Positions 53,099 through 64,000 of a stretch of 64,000 nucleotides of DNA are shown one piece after another (position 1 is the first letter of the stretch; the number at the start of each line of letters is the position of its first letter). The notes under the pieces were generated by a model that had not been told where the DNA came from, ran no database searches, and saw only the letters and a list, made by a program, of their open reading frames with translations. Source of the DNA: Globodera rostochiensis (lineage: Eukaryota > Nematoda > Chromadorea > Rhabditida > Heteroderidae); assembly GCA_018350325.1 (NCBI GenBank), contig JAEVLN010000004.1:248001-312000 (forward strand), in the 5' to 3' direction. The position numbers were made by a program, and so were the translations under genes.

Positions 53099-53769
53099 GC
53101 ACTTTTTGGATTTTTGGGAGCCAATTCTCGAGTCTCATCGGGCCATGAAAAACGGGAATCCCGTCCCGTCCTAGCCTATTTTTAAATGAATTTCTGGTTT
53201 AAAAAATTCCGCGAAATTATTACTGTCCATTTTGATTTTTCTTTTCTTCTCAACCAGACCGAGTGACCGTCGCACCTATGCCAAATTTTGCAAAAAACGG
53301 AACTAGGATAGAGAACATGAAATTAATGGAATCGTGTCGATAAAAAGCGTTTTAAATTATTTTCTTCAGTAAAACGCACTTCGATGCACGTAACTTTTGT
53401 TAGATGAATCATATCCTTCTCAAATTTTCCCCATCGCTTGATAATAAAATAAGGAATCGTTTTTGGTATCATGGTCAATAAATGCGGCCCAATTTTTGTT
53501 ATAGTCAAAAATGTTTAAAATTTTCAGACCAAATTTTTCAAAATTAACCAAATTTTGGTAGGGGTAAGAAGGGGGCACTAGAGGCACGTCTGCAATTAGC
53601 ATTTTTTTCTTGTTCGTTTTTTGTGACCGGCTCGCCCGTAATTTTAATTTAGACTTGCCCGTTCGAGACTGAACATTTCATTTTGAAATTTCAAACCAAC
53701 AAATAAAAAGAAAATGAAGCAGAAATCAAAAAATATATTCTCGTAAAATGCATCAGCGGCGCCTCCCCT

Positions 53770-55310
53770 CTACTCCCTACGACAAAGTCGAATGTTCAGC
53801 TCAAACCAAAACTCCTGGGTAATGGACTCGGCTGACAACAGCTTTTGTTCATAACATGCCACCACAAACTCCCCCAGAGTGACGACATTCAAATCGCGCA
53901 AAAAGAAATTCTAAATCACGCAATGTAATAGAGTTGGTTGGAACTTATAATCCTTCCTATTTTGGCTTCTTTTTTTCACCTATTTGAGGTACCTATTGAA
54001 CACTTTTGTTTTGCACTTTTTAAATTTTTTGACCAATTTTCTTAACAGATTCATAAAATTTTTATAAGATTTTCTCCGGCGACGCCTAACGGCACCGCCG
54101 ACCCCTCCCATTCCTAAAAAAACTACAAAAAAAAGTGCTTGAAAATTGTCAACCCCTACTCTAAACAAGTGCCTAATTTGTAAACCAGACTGGGAAAGGA
54201 AACGCAAATTTTCTACCTTCAAATCGTTGAGGCGATAGGGCTCGATCAAAAGGAAACGTTCGAACAGCGGAATCTCCACGCAATTGATCAGATGAGCCTC
54301 ACAGCGTTCCTTCAGCCAATCGATTTGGAAGTGATCGGCCAACTTGAGCAGGACTAGCACATTTGTTGCTGAATCCGTCAAAGAAATTAAAAGCTTTTAT
54401 CGTGGCGGCTCACGATTGGGAAGCGTTTGCCCGTGTTGAAGATGGTCGTTGACGGTCTCCAGGAATTGCATGAACTGCTCCATCGTGATGTCATGGCCGT
54501 CCAAGTTGAGCGTCCGCTTCTCCTTCATCTCCACGCTGAGCATCCGTTCGATCACCGGCGAGACGCCCATCAGCAAACTGGCGGACACCGTAACCTGTCG
54601 GTCGCCGATGTGTACGGTCAAATTGTCGTCCGGAGAGCTGAGCGGCGGACACGGGCTGAAAAAAGTCAAAAAATAGAGTATTTGCAGAAATTTAACAAAA
54701 ATTTGATTATCTCACTTCTCGATCACTTGTCGCTTTTTGAGGATTCTGATAACAACGGAATATTTCAAACATTCCAAATCGGTTGAGTCGCCTCTGTCGA
54801 GTAAGATGCTCTAAATGTGTTAAGAAATTGGTCTTAAATTACTTTTTTTGTTTGTGTTGGGGGCAACTCGAGAGCCTAAATGGGCAAATTTTGAGGTTTA
54901 AGAAATTCTGGCAGGACTCCTCAGGATCAGAGAGTTCTCTTCTCAAAACTAACCAAACCAAAAATTTTCAATTTCCTGTATTTAGAAAAAAGCGAAATTT
55001 CACTTTTTCAATTTTCTGTGTTCCTCCGTCCCATTTCCATGAAACAATTTGTGCCAACGGCCCCAACCCATTCGTTGAATGTGAAGCAGCAGCGTCTTTA
55101 ATTTGCAAACATTGCAACTCGTCGACCATTTTAAGCTCGCTGAAAATGGTTAAATTGTCAGAAAAAAATTAAAATTAATTACAGTGAGTCAAAATCAGTC
55201 AAATCACTGAATTTCGAATTGATGTACTCGGCCCATGCAGAAAAGTCGCCACAATTCTCGGTGATCGATTTTTCGTCAACAATAATAAATTCGTCGTAAA
55301 TATTAGCCAT
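53770..55310 (-). CDS. BTB/POZ protein, six exons (family copy I)
   Basis: Exons 55310-55183, 55139-55004, 54810-54716, 54655-54414, 54368-54217 and 53910-53770 join in phase to 297 residues. Exon 1 reads [20 protein letters not shown]. Exon 3 reads SILLDRGDSTDLECLKYSVV, unlike most copies but like copy K. The BTB exon lacks two codons (MKEKRTLNL instead of [11 protein letters not shown]). Exon 6 ends EFWFELNIRLCRRE. No disabling change was found. Intron 5 contains an inverted hairpin-core element (about 53990-54170). Intron 2 has one extra copy of the donor-type repeat that is amplified in the chimeric gene. Confidence 0.86.
53990..54170 (-). mobile_element. Hairpin-core element in BTB intron 5
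   Basis: On the minus strand a G-rich GGGAGGGGTCGGCGGTGCCG is followed by TTAGGCGTCGCCG and then CTTAACAGATT/GGTCAAAAAAT-type words. It is the same core as at 10321 and 51573. The outer ends were not resolved. Confidence 0.6.
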
Positions 55311-55451
55311 ATTGGGCTCGTTTTTAAAGATGCTAAAAACGATTGGTTTTATATTTAATTAATGTGGAAATTTTGCGCGGGGACAATTCGGCAACGAAAC
55401 TTTGTCTCAAATGAGTTAATTTAATTAAATAATTGAAAGATCGAATTGAAC

Positions 55452-55501
55452 CCGCCGCCGTTTTCTTCAACAATAATAAATTGGTCGAAGATATTAGCCA
55501 T
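55452..55501 (-). pseudogene. Orphan BTB-family exon-1 fragment
   Basis: Minus-strand MANIFDQFIIVEEN, then divergence. It lies just beyond the start of copy I, with the flank AATAATTGAAAGATCGAA shared with 21590. Confidence 0.7.
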
Positions 55502-55519
55502 TATGTGCTAAAAATGCAA

Positions 55520-56125
55520 TAAAAGCGATTCAAAACTCGCAAGGTGTTCTAAAACATTCACACATATTCGGCCATTTTAGAGAAGACAATTCAGAAAAAG
55601 GGCATTTCCCTACAAAAATATCTCTCAGCATAAAATGCTAAAAAAATGATTTGACATTTATGTAAATAATGTTTATAATTAGGGCTTTTGATAAGCATTT
55701 TGGGCACTAAAATAGTGAAAGGGGGAACGGACAAAAAGTCCCTAATGAAAAATCTTAATCCCCTTGCCATCGGCGGAATGCCTCCAAAACAATCGGTCAA
55801 GTGCGCCGAACTGACAAATTTAACATTAAATTGTTTATTTTCTGTTTTATTCAAATTTTTTGAATTTGTAATTTAAATTTGTGTATATTTCTTCTGGTTG
55901 GCGAATGCTTATGCCAAGTAACACTCGCTAATTTGTAAGCGGCGGCAAGTAGGTGTGGCGCCGCTCGGTCGGACGACCTCGGCATGCTTTACGCGGTTAA
56001 AAATAACGACAAAAAATGATCAAAATTTGTAAAACCCTTTAATTTAATTGAAAAATTATTAAATTATTCAGGGTTGCCAACAAAATGTTTTTAAAAAAAT
56101 CGCGCAAAAGAGCAAAAATCGGACA
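55520..56125. other. No gene recognised
   Basis: Short frames only. 55610-55700 resembles 50140-50190 in inverse orientation (TCTCAGCATAAAATGCTAAA), another sign of shuffled BTB flanks. Confidence 0.45.
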
Positions 56126-56130
56126 TCTCC

Positions 56131-56512
56131 CCCAACTCATCAACAAACCAACTCATCAACAATCAAGATCGGACAATAACTTGCTTTAACCTTAATCGAT
56201 TCAGAAAATCTTAAAGCCAATAAGCTAACATTAAGTTAAAGTTTTGTGATTGACAAGTTTCAAAAAAGTTAAGGCTAGAAAACTTGATAAAATTTGAAAA
56301 TCCCGGTTCTTATGGGTTTTCTGGCCATAACTTTTTTGAAACTTGTCCAATCACAAAGCTTTAACTTAATGTTAGCTTCAACTCTTCGAGCTCTTTCGAA
56401 TAGCTTTAAGTATTTTTGAATCAGTTAAGGTTAAAGCAAGTTATTGTTCGATCTTGATTGTTGATGAGTTGGGTTGTTGGGGTGTTGATGTGTTGGGTAT
56501 TGATTAGATGGG
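56131..56512. mobile_element. CCAACTCATCAAC foldback element
   Basis: CCCAACTCATCAACAA and AATCAAGATCGGACAATAAC at the left pair with GTTATTGTTCGATCTTGATT and TTGATGAGTTGGG at the right. Long arms share AACTTAATGTTAGCTTCAAC with 11297-11584. Confidence 0.85.
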
Positions 56513-56619
56513 TTGACCCCCACCGACAAATGAGAGAGTGAGAGTGAGACAGTGTGTATACTTTTAGAAAATCAATACTCTTCCATTTGTGCAGAAAACA
56601 ACAAGCCTATAAATATTGT

Positions 56620-56710
56620 ATTTGAGGGTGTCCGGACATTTGGCACACTAGTGAAAAAACGGACATTTCGCACACTGGGGGGGGGGGGGAAGGACATTTC
56701 GCACATAAAA
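56620..56710. repeat. GGACATTTCGCACAC repeats
   Basis: GGACATTTGGCACACTAGTG, GGACATTTCGCACACTGG and GGACATTTCGCACAT are three related words around a G-run. They resemble the GAAATGTCC words of the arrays at 44600 and 57060. Confidence 0.6.
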
Positions 56711-57049
56711 AAAAGTGAACCCAACGTCGAATTGTTCGAAAGAACTTTCTTCAATTTCAACCGATTGGTCGAACGTAGCATAAAATTAAAGTTATTTGGT
56801 ATAATTTTCGACCTAATTACAGCACAAAGAGAGAGTTATATATGTAAAGTATCCGACATTCAGAAACCATTTCGCCGTTCGAATTTTGACTCAATTTGTT
56901 AAGAGATTTTCAACCGAATTTTAAAAATACGGTACTTTTTAAAGGGGTTTAGGCCGGCGCGTATGCAGGGGGCAGGAGTAGGGGCATGCCCCCCCCTGAA
57001 ATGTTTTTTTAAGAAAAAACCCTAAGGGACCCTTTTGTTTTTGAAAATT

Positions 57050-57665
57050 CGTAGTTTGGGACATTTCGGCTCCTGTACATTTCGACACAGGACATTTCAA
57101 CACTGGACATTTCAACACCGATTTCAACACTGATTTAAAAATAAATTGATAGTGCCAAATTCAAAAATACCTAGTTATAATTAAATAAAGGCTTATTAAT
57201 TAATCAGTCTTGCTGAGCTAAATGATATGTGATAAGAAATTTGAGAAATTCGAAAATATTTAAATGGTCCTTGTTTTGTTGACATTGAAATGGTGAAATA
57301 AAAATAAGTGCACAAACTACATTTGCTTACTGAACCAATGTTTGAGTAGCATGATGGGTCAGAGCGTTTATGTGGCGCTGGACCATAATCTTCAGCAGAT
57401 TTTTGCAGAATTTGCCCAGAGGGCTGGCGAAGACGCACTTCGTTACCTTAGAACGATTTCGTATCATTTAGCTCAGCAGGACTGACTAATTAATAAGCCT
57501 TTATTTAATTATAACTAGGTATTTTTGAATTTGGCACTATCAATTTATTCTTAAAATTTAAAATCAGTGTTGAAATGTCCAGTGTTGAAATCGGTGTTGA
57601 AATGTCCAGTGTTGAAATGTCCTGTGTTAAAATGTCTTGTGTTAAAATGTCGGGTCACCCACAAT
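57050..57665. mobile_element. Foldback element with GAAATGTCC-word ends
   Basis: GGACATTTCAACACTGGACA words at the left (57100) are inverted as GAAATGTCCAGTGTTGAAAT at the right (57572). The arms continue through ATTGATAGTGCCAAATTC and TAAATAAAGGCTTATTAATT for about 120 bases each. The loop of about 230 bp has no recognisable gene. Confidence 0.8.
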
Positions 57666-57798
57666 TCGTCTATTCCGGGGACGAAATGTCGCAGGAAAAA
57701 AGGCCCGATTTGGCAAAATGTCAACCGGCCAACATGCAGCATGCCAACCGGCAAAAAAAGTACAGAATTTTTAAAATTTGGGTGAAAATCTCTTAACT

Positions 57799-57930
57799 AG
57801 GGTGGCACGGGGACCGGGACGGGATTTCCCGGTTTTTTCAGGTCCCGGTCCCGGTCGGGACGGGACTTTTTGAAATCTGAAAGTCCCGGTCGGTCCCGGT
57901 TTTTCTGGTCTCCGGTCCCGGTTTTTCGTC
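57799..57930. mobile_element. Element of GGTCCCGG words, truncated
   Basis: TAGGGTGGCACGGGGACCGG begins a run of CCCGGTCCCGGTCGGG words. No clear right end. Same word class as 5126-5256. Confidence 0.5.
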
Positions 57931-58312
57931 TCGGAGTTTTCGCCAAATTTCCGAGATGCTTTCTGATGACTGACCTATGGGCGTTCGGAGGCGAATTGGA
58001 GGGGGGGGGGGGAAGGCAAAAAAAGGGAGTTGGGCAAAAATCCATCACCACGGAATGATGCCGATTTGGTGATGATCCGCCGTTTGAATTTGATATGTCC
58101 TGGACAGAAAATTGAATGCCAATGAGAGAGATCGTATATATTTTTGCAGTGAAATTATTTGTAATTTTTTTGGTAAAATAGACTCGCTCCCCCCCCCCCC
58201 CCCAATCAACTCATTGCCTTTTCAACAAACTTTTGAAAATAATTATCAAGTGATCAAATAAAGACTTCCGTGAACTTTTGATAACATTTGAATGTTCAGA
58301 GTTTGTACATAC

Positions 58313-58440
58313 TAATGTTCGGGCGGTATTCGGTATCGATATTTCCGTATAATACCGATACCGAAAAATACCAAAGGTACGGTATTTTTGGTAAAATAGC
58401 AAAAAAATAGCGCGGTATTACCGTTCCGTGCTGAACACTA
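58313..58440. mobile_element. hAT-like element of CGGTATT words
   Basis: Ends TAATGTTCGGGCGGTATT and TACCGTTCCGTGCTGAACACTA (inverted, imperfect). Flanks GTACATAC and GGAGATAC share 6 of 8 bases. Its end resembles the insertion at 24785-24932. Confidence 0.7.
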
Positions 58441-58794
58441 GGAGATACTATATGCTCAACAAGGATCAGCGATTGGTTAACTTCAAAAATGCAAATTTTT
58501 TTAAAGATTTGTACTTTATTTGGGGTACTCATCCTTTTTTGTCTTTTAGAGATTACTGGAATTTTTTGAAGAATTTTCATTTATTTTTAAAAAGCACCCG
58601 GCACTGGACTATGGTCTCGCAAAAAGCCGACCCGTTCAGGGGCCGGGCCCGAATGGACACCCATTAAAATTCAAATTTAAAGTCCAATGACTGTTTTCTG
58701 ATTTGTAAGTGAATTATTTTTCATCTAAAAATCACAAAAAAAAAGAACAATTATTAAATTATAAGAATAAAAAGTTTTTCACTCGGAAACTAGA

Positions 58795-58840
58795 ATACCT
58801 ATCCGCTAAATTACCTAACCATTGAGCCATACGAGCACTG
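58795..58840 (-). mobile_element. tRNA-like SINE fragment, uninterrupted copy
   Basis: Minus-strand TGGCTCAATGGTTAGGTAAT (A-box-like), then AGCGGATAGGTATTCTAGTT and TCCGAGTG. It aligns with the SINE halves around 22616-22709 and provides their empty site. Confidence 0.45.
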
Positions 58841-59228
58841 ATAGTGAGGGGAATCGTTTTGCAAAAATTTGCCGCGCCACGAATTCGGGGTCTAAAATTT
58901 TTGCCGCGAATTGCGGATCTTCAAAATTTGAATCATTCCTTCGTGACCAAAATTTTAAAAACACGGTAGTTTTTAAGGGTTTTAGGCATGCGCATATGCA
59001 GGGGAGGGGCATGGTCACCCCTCCCCCCCGAAATGTTTCTGAAAATTTTTTATTTTTCAAAAAAAGGGGGGGGGGTATAAACTAAACTATTACCCAACTG
59101 GATCAGGAACAGAACAGGCTAAGCCCTAACAGGAAAAACTGCTACAGACTCTGAGCTTTCAAGAATTGTTTTTTAAACATGCGACGGATGTGAAAAGTTG
59201 AAATCTTATGCCTTTTTTCTCAACAATA

Positions 59229-59243
59229 ACCCCGGAGGGGCTG
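59229..59243 (-). other. Conserved hairpin downstream of BTB gene
   Basis: Gene-strand AGCCCCTCCGGGGTTA about 104 bases past the stop at 59347, as for copies A and B. Confidence 0.5.
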
Positions 59244-59346
59244 GATAAAATTTAAAAACATGTAAGACAAGACAATATGTCGCTAAATTTGAATTTCAGA
59301 TAAAATTCTCATCAAAATGGCATCTTGGGGGCGCTTCGCCTGGCCC

Positions 59347-61246
59347 CTACTGCTTGGCACTAAGTCGAAAGGTCAGCTGGTCAGAAAACTCTTTGCTAAT
59401 GGTCGCCAACAGCTGTTCATGATTAAATTCGCTCAATGTGTAGGCATTCAAACAGCGCAGGAAGAAATTCTAAATTGACGCAAATTGTGAAAAGCCTATT
59501 CGTTATTAATAAGATCGGATTTATTTCTAACAAATTTTCTAAAAAGCCAAATTGGGGAAACGAAAAATTCGGCAAGCTTCAGCTATCTTCTTTGGAAGAG
59601 TGTGGTTTTCGGGAAGGAGGGGGGGGGGGGGGGGGGGGGAGTAGGTAAAACCCCAACTCGTGCCCGGCCAATAGCCAAGTGTGGCCAAAAAAGCGTTTTA
59701 TGGTCATATTTGAGGTTTGGCCAATCGCTTAGCTTTTGAGTTTTAAAGCTTCTACCCATTGCATGCCCAACCCATGCTAAGTTCATGATCAGCCTTCAAA
59801 TGTACACCTTCAAATTGTTGAGGCGATAGCGATCGATGAGAAGAAAGCGTTCGATCAGCGGAATCTCCACGCAATTGATCAGGTGGGCCTCGCAGCGCTC
59901 CTTCAACCAATCGATTTGGAAGTAGTCGGCCAACTTGAGCAGGACTAGCACATTTGTTGCTGAATCCGTCAAAAATTTATTCGACTCAATTCTAATTTGT
60001 AACCCAAAATCAAATTAACTAAAATCTCGTTTTTGTTGTTTCAACTCACGATTTGGAAGAGATCGACCGTGTTGAAAATGATCATTAACAGTCTCCAGAA
60101 ATTGCATGAACTGCTCCATCGTGATGCCATGGCCGTCCAAGTTGAGCGTCCGCTGCTGCTTCTCCTTCATCTCCACGCTGAGCATCCGTTCGATCACCGG
60201 CGAGACGACCATCAGCCAATGGGCGGATACCGTAACCTGTCGGTCGCCGATGTGTACGGTCAAATCGTCGTCCGGAGAGCTGAACGGCGGGCACGGACTA
60301 AAAAAGTCAAAAATTGTTTTTTCTAATTTAAAAAATTTTTTATTTCACTTCTCGATCACTTCACGCTTTTTGAGAATTCTGATAAGAATGGATGGTGAGT
60401 CGTTAAACTGATCTCCGCTGTTTGGCCTCTGTTGAGTGTGACGGTCTAAAAAAATGGTAATGTGTAGAGACCGGATACTTTGGACCCAAACAATTGGTCA
60501 AAAGTATTTGTCCAACTTTTTATACAAAACGCCCTAAAATTGTTTGGGGTTTTGTCCGGAGTCCGGACTCTTGTAATGTGCATAGTTTTTTTTCGCAAAT
60601 TTCATTTCGGGGGGGGGGGAATTCCCCTCTTCCCCCCTCCCCCCCTGCTGGATACGCCCCTGCAGCTACGGCTGGCAGAACAAAAAGCTGCCTAAGGGAG
60701 CAGATCCGATGGATAAAGCCCAGGCATAATTTTGTTAACAAAATGGGGGGAGGGCAGTTTCATTAACCTTTTTTAATTTACTTAAATAAACAGCACGAGC
60801 CCCGATCGGTCGACCTAAAAAAAAGCCCACAAATGATGGTTTTACATTCAACCAATTTTAATGCTTTGCCTGATTTTCATATGCTGATTTCAATATTTTA
60901 ATCACGTCCGGACCTAAACTATCTACTGTACCAGAGAAAATTATTCACTTTTGCAATTTTTTGTGTTCCTTTGTCCCATTTCCACGAAACAATTTGTGCC
61001 AACGGCTCCGACTCATCCGTTGGATGTGAAGCAATGTCCTTGATTTGCAAACCCCTCTGGCTGTTGACCATAGTGAACTCACTGAAAATGGTGGAATAAA
61101 GCATCAAAATTCTTTTTTTATAATTACAGTTCTGCAAACGTAGTCCGATCGAATCGAAAATAACATCCTCCTGAACAACGTCCATCTGTGAAGTCAGTGA
61201 CCGATTTTTCATCAACAATAATAAATTCGTCATAAATATTAGCCAT
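59347..61246 (-). pseudogene. BTB-family copy J, frameshifted in exon 3
   Basis: Exons 1 (61246 to about 61128) and 2 (about 61083-60950) are virtually identical to those of copy K. Exon 3 (60450-60353) reads TVTLNRGQTAEIS and then, relative to copy F, lacks one base within AGTTTAACGACTC. The frame shifts and soon stops. Exon 4 (about 60297-60050) is an otherwise good BTB domain ([17 protein letters not shown]), exon 5 is normal, and exon 6 is shortened (NAYTLSEFNHEQLLATISKE). Either a pseudogene or a base-call error. An element with CAGGGGCGTATCC ends and a G-run occupies intron 2, as in copy K. Confidence 0.75.
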
Positions 61247-62905
61247 TGTGGCTTTGTTCTGGGCTGGTTTAAAAGCTAAAAAACAGACGGTTTCGTAGTT
61301 TTACCGACAAATGCCCCCCCCCGCCCAATTTAAGCAGTCGAATAAAATGTTTCAAAAGTAAACGGATAAATAAACTCTTCAATTGGACTGGACGACAACG
61401 ACAATAACAATAACAATAAGAAAGAAACAAACAGAGTGAATGACCGAAAATGATGGAGGGTCAAAAACAGGGGGGTGGCCTCCGTGACAAATAATAATAA
61501 ACAAATGGCAAAATTCCATTGATTTGTGTATGAATGCGTACGTGGACAAAAGGTCGGGTAAGCCAAAATCGGACAAAGTGTCCGGTAGTGGGGAAACGAC
61601 GAAATGTCTGACGACAAAATGACCGGCGGACAAAATCACCTATAAGGGGACAAATCCTATAAATAAGGACAGATGCGACCTCTGTTCTATGTGTTTTCCC
61701 AGTCTCAAAAAAGAATAATTTAAGCTTTATAAATTATAATAATTAAATCGGTTATTGAACCCGGTTTAAAATTAACTGTCGAAAATGTTAAATTTTGAAT
61801 TTTAAGGGTGCATTTTCGTTTTTATCGAATTTTACTTAAATGGAATTTTGCCATTTGTTTATTATTATTTGTCACGGAGGCCACCCCCCTGTTTTTGACC
61901 CTCCATCATTTTCGGTCATTCACTCTGTTTGTTTCTTTCTTATTGTTATTGTTATTGTCGTTGTCGTCCAGTCCAATTGAAGAGTTTATTTATCCGTTTA
62001 CTTTTGAAACATTTTATTCGACTGCTTAAATTGGGCGGGGGGGGCATTTGTCGGTAAAACTACGAAACCGTCTGTTTTTTAGCTTTTAAACCAGCCCAGA
62101 ACAAAGCCACAATGGCTAATATTTATGACGAATTTATTATTGTTGATGAAAAATCGGTCACTGACTTCACAGATGGACGTTGTTCAGGAGGATGTTATTT
62201 TCGATTCGATCGGACTACGTTTGCAGAACTGTAATTATAAAAAAGAATTTTGATGCTTTATTCCACCATTTTCAGTGAGTTCACTATGGTCAACAGCCAG
62301 AGGGGTTTGCAAATCAAGGACATTGCTTCACATCCAACGGATGAGTCGGAGCCGTTGGCACAAATTGTTTCGTGGAAATGGGACAAAGGAACACAAAAAA
62401 TTGCAAAAGTGAATAATTTTCTCTGGTACAGTAGATAGTTTAGGTCCGGACGTGATTAAAATATTGAAATCAGCATATGAAAATCAGGCAAAGCATTAAA
62501 ATTGGTTGAATGTAAAACCATCATTTGTGGGCTTTTTTTTAGGTCGACCGATCGGGGCTCGTGCTGTTTATTTAAGTAAATTAAAAAAGGTTAATGAAAC
62601 TGCCCTCCCCCCATTTTGTTAACAAAATTATGCCTGGGCTTTATCCATCGGATCTGCTCCCTTAGGCAGCTTTTTGTTCTGCCAGCCGTAGCTGGAGGGG
62701 CGTATCCAGCAGGGGGGGAGGGGGGAAGAGGGGAATTCCCCCCCCCCCGAAATGAAATTTGCGAAAAAAAACTATGCACATTACAAGAGTCCGGACTCCG
62801 GACAAAACCCCAAACAATTTTAGGGCGTTTTGTATAAAAAGTTGGACAAATACTTTTGACCAATTATTTGGGTCCAAAGTATCCGGTCTCTACACATTAC
62901 CAATT
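60455..62905. repeat. Large inverted repeat, arms about 1.07 kb
   Basis: 60455-61520 is the reverse complement of 61839-62905 with only scattered differences, such as one base in the C/G run near 61315/62040 and one in CAATTG/AATTAT. The central spacer is 318 bp (61521-61838). The arms hold the shared upstream region, exons 1-2 and intron 2 of BTB copies J and K. Similarity drops sharply at exon 3. Confidence 0.93.
61540..61645. repeat. GGACAAAGTGTCC words upstream of BTB copy J
   Basis: GGACAAAAGGTCGGG, GGACAAAGTGTCCGGTAGTG, CGACGAAATGTCTG and GGCGGACAAAATCACC form a degenerate version of the 20640 array. They lie in the spacer of the inverted repeat. Confidence 0.7.
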
Positions 62906-63804
62906 TTTAGAGCATCTTGCTCGACAGAGGCGACTCAGCCGATTTGGAATGTTTGAATTCATCCTTTGTTATCAGAATTCTCAAAAAGCGAGAAATGATC
63001 GAGAAGTGAGAGATACAATTTTTGTTAAATTTTTACAAATACTTTTTTGCAATTTTTTCAGCCCGTGTCCGCCGCTCAGCTCTCCGGACGACGATTTGAC
63101 CGTACACATCGGCGACCGACAGGTTACGGTGTCCGCCCATTGGCTGATGGTCGTCTCGCCGGTGATCGAACGGATGCTCAGCGTGGAGATGAAGGAGAAG
63201 CAGCAGCGGACGCTCAACTTGGACGACCATGGCATCACGATGGAGCAGTTCATGCAATTTCTGGAGACCGTCAACGACCGTCTTCAACACGGTCGAACTC
63301 TTCCAAATCGTGAGTTGAAACAACAAAAACGAGATTTTAGTTGATTTGATTTTGGGTTACAAATTATGAGTCGAATAAATTTTTGATGGATTTAGCAACA
63401 AATGTGCTCGACCTGCTCGCGTTGGCCGACTACTTCCAAATCGATTGGCTGAAGGAGCGTTGTGAGGCTCATCTGATCAATTGCGTGGAGATTCCGTTGA
63501 TCGAACGTTTCCTTCTCATTGAGCGCTATCGCCTCAACAATTTGAAGGTGGGCGGACATTTGAAGGCTTACGTCAAAGGCTTCGAACAAAACCTCAATCT
63601 GACTTTTTAGAAAAAATAGTTAAAAATGCATGTTTTTGCCATTTTTGTGCCACAAAGTTTTGCGTGATTTAGAATTTCTTCCTGCGCCGTTTGGATATGG
63701 ACAAATTGAAAGAGTTTATGAAGGCAAATCATCAACAGCTGTTGTCGTCCATTAGCAAAGATTTTTGGGTTGAGCTGACCGTTCGACTTTGTGACAAGCT
63801 GTAG
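62112..63804 (+). CDS. BTB/POZ protein, six exons (family copy K)
   Basis: Exons 62112-62230, 62276-62408, 62911-63005, 63062-63309, 63396-63547 and 63673-63804 join in phase to 292 residues, with no disabling change. Exon 1 reads [19 protein letters not shown]. Exon 2 contains LQIKDIASHPTDESEPLAQ. Exon 3 reads SILLDRGDSADLECLNSSFV, unlike its partner copy J but like copy I. Exon 4 is the BTB domain. Exon 5 reads [20 protein letters not shown]. Exon 6 reads LRRLDMDKLKEFMKANHQQ, ending VRLCDKL. It lies head-to-head with copy J, 865 bp between starts, sharing mirrored upstream DNA, so both may use the same kind of promoter. Confidence 0.9.
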
Positions 63805-63897
63805 GGGAAGACAGACGCCCCGGATGCGAGAATATATTGTCTGAAATTCAAACTTTAAGCGACATATTGTCTTGTCTTACCATACTTTTACAATTCT

Positions 63898-63925
63898 ATC
63901 CAGCCCCTCCCCTTCGGGGCTATTG
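63898..63925 (+). other. Conserved hairpin downstream of BTB copy K
   Basis: CCAGCCCCTCCCCTTCGGGG followed by CTATTGTTGAG, a GC stem about 95 bases after the stop. It is a variant of the AGCCCCTCCGGGGTTA hairpin of the other copies. Confidence 0.5.
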
Positions 63926-64000
63926 TTGAGAAAAACGCATAAAATGATTGGGTGCTCGGGCAATTTGACAGTAAACAAAAAATTTAAATTTATGCCACAA

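Noticed and set aside
60480..60766. Coding frames of 71-90 aa
   Set aside because: They lie in the shared intron-2 element of BTB copies J and K and are mirrored at 62591-62877. They are parts of a MITE, not exons.
61330..62029. Mirrored hydrophobic frames (FAICLLLFVTEATPLF) as a gene pair
   Set aside because: They are the upstream arms of the palindrome read outward. They lack signal-peptide context and overlap BTB upstream DNA.
1..64000. An autonomous hAT or other transposase, or reverse transcriptase
   Set aside because: No frame or exon chain showed transposase, integrase or RT motifs. All mobile elements here look non-autonomous.

Overview
This is eukaryotic, intron-rich, repeat-laden DNA. 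It most likely comes from a nematode, possibly a plant-parasitic tylenchid such as a cyst nematode. The evidence is short introns with GT/AG borders, a rhodopsin-like serpentine chemoreceptor of the nematode type, a neprilysin-like M13 peptidase, a Ly6-like protein, small secreted peptides and a lineage-expanded BTB family. The species assignment is inference. Almost none of the long single-frame ORFs is a gene on its own. The gene models below were built by joining exons whose splice phases agree.

The dominant gene content is a multicopy six-exon BTB family. Each protein starts with [14 protein letters not shown] or a variant, followed by an unrecognised N-terminal region, a BTB/POZ exon, a following helical exon and a last exon ending near RLCDK. 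Ten loci are present. Six are intact by splice-phase bookkeeping: 8284-9631(-), 17349-19001(-), 30106-32041(-), 33936-35597(+), 53770-55310(-) and 62112-63804(+). Four are broken: 20250-20577(-), 47632-48942(+), 50278-51297(+) and 59347-61246(-). Orphan exon fragments also occur. The copy at 30106-32041 has its third exon fused in frame to a MyT1-type CCHHC zinc-finger exon. The last two loci form a head-to-head pair embedded in a roughly 1.07-kb near-identical inverted repeat.

Other genes: a four-exon coiled-coil protein (4081-5747), a G-patch protein (exons at 14316-14868, minus, perhaps continuing to about 12545), a cysteine-rich secreted peptide (23667-23858, minus), a six-exon 7TM chemoreceptor (24902-26977, minus) whose tail was cut off by a transposon insertion, a second small secreted peptide (28985-29242), an 18-exon M13 metallopeptidase of 734 residues (36775-43623, minus) and a three-exon Ly6-like putative GPI-anchored protein (45616-46565, minus).

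The rest is repeats: several satellites (44-bp at 15306-17045, about 27-bp at 20640-21465, 30-bp at 40205-40815, 43-bp at 44600-45690 and others) and a striking set of short mobile elements. These have hAT-like ends (YARNG) and 8-bp target duplications, and their interiors are reiterations of one short word that differs between families. Several of these word-different families share one G-rich hairpin core. No transposase was seen. The main candidates for new biology are this element class, the chimeric BTB/zinc-finger gene, and the recurrent GGACA-n3-TGTCC arrays beside BTB genes.
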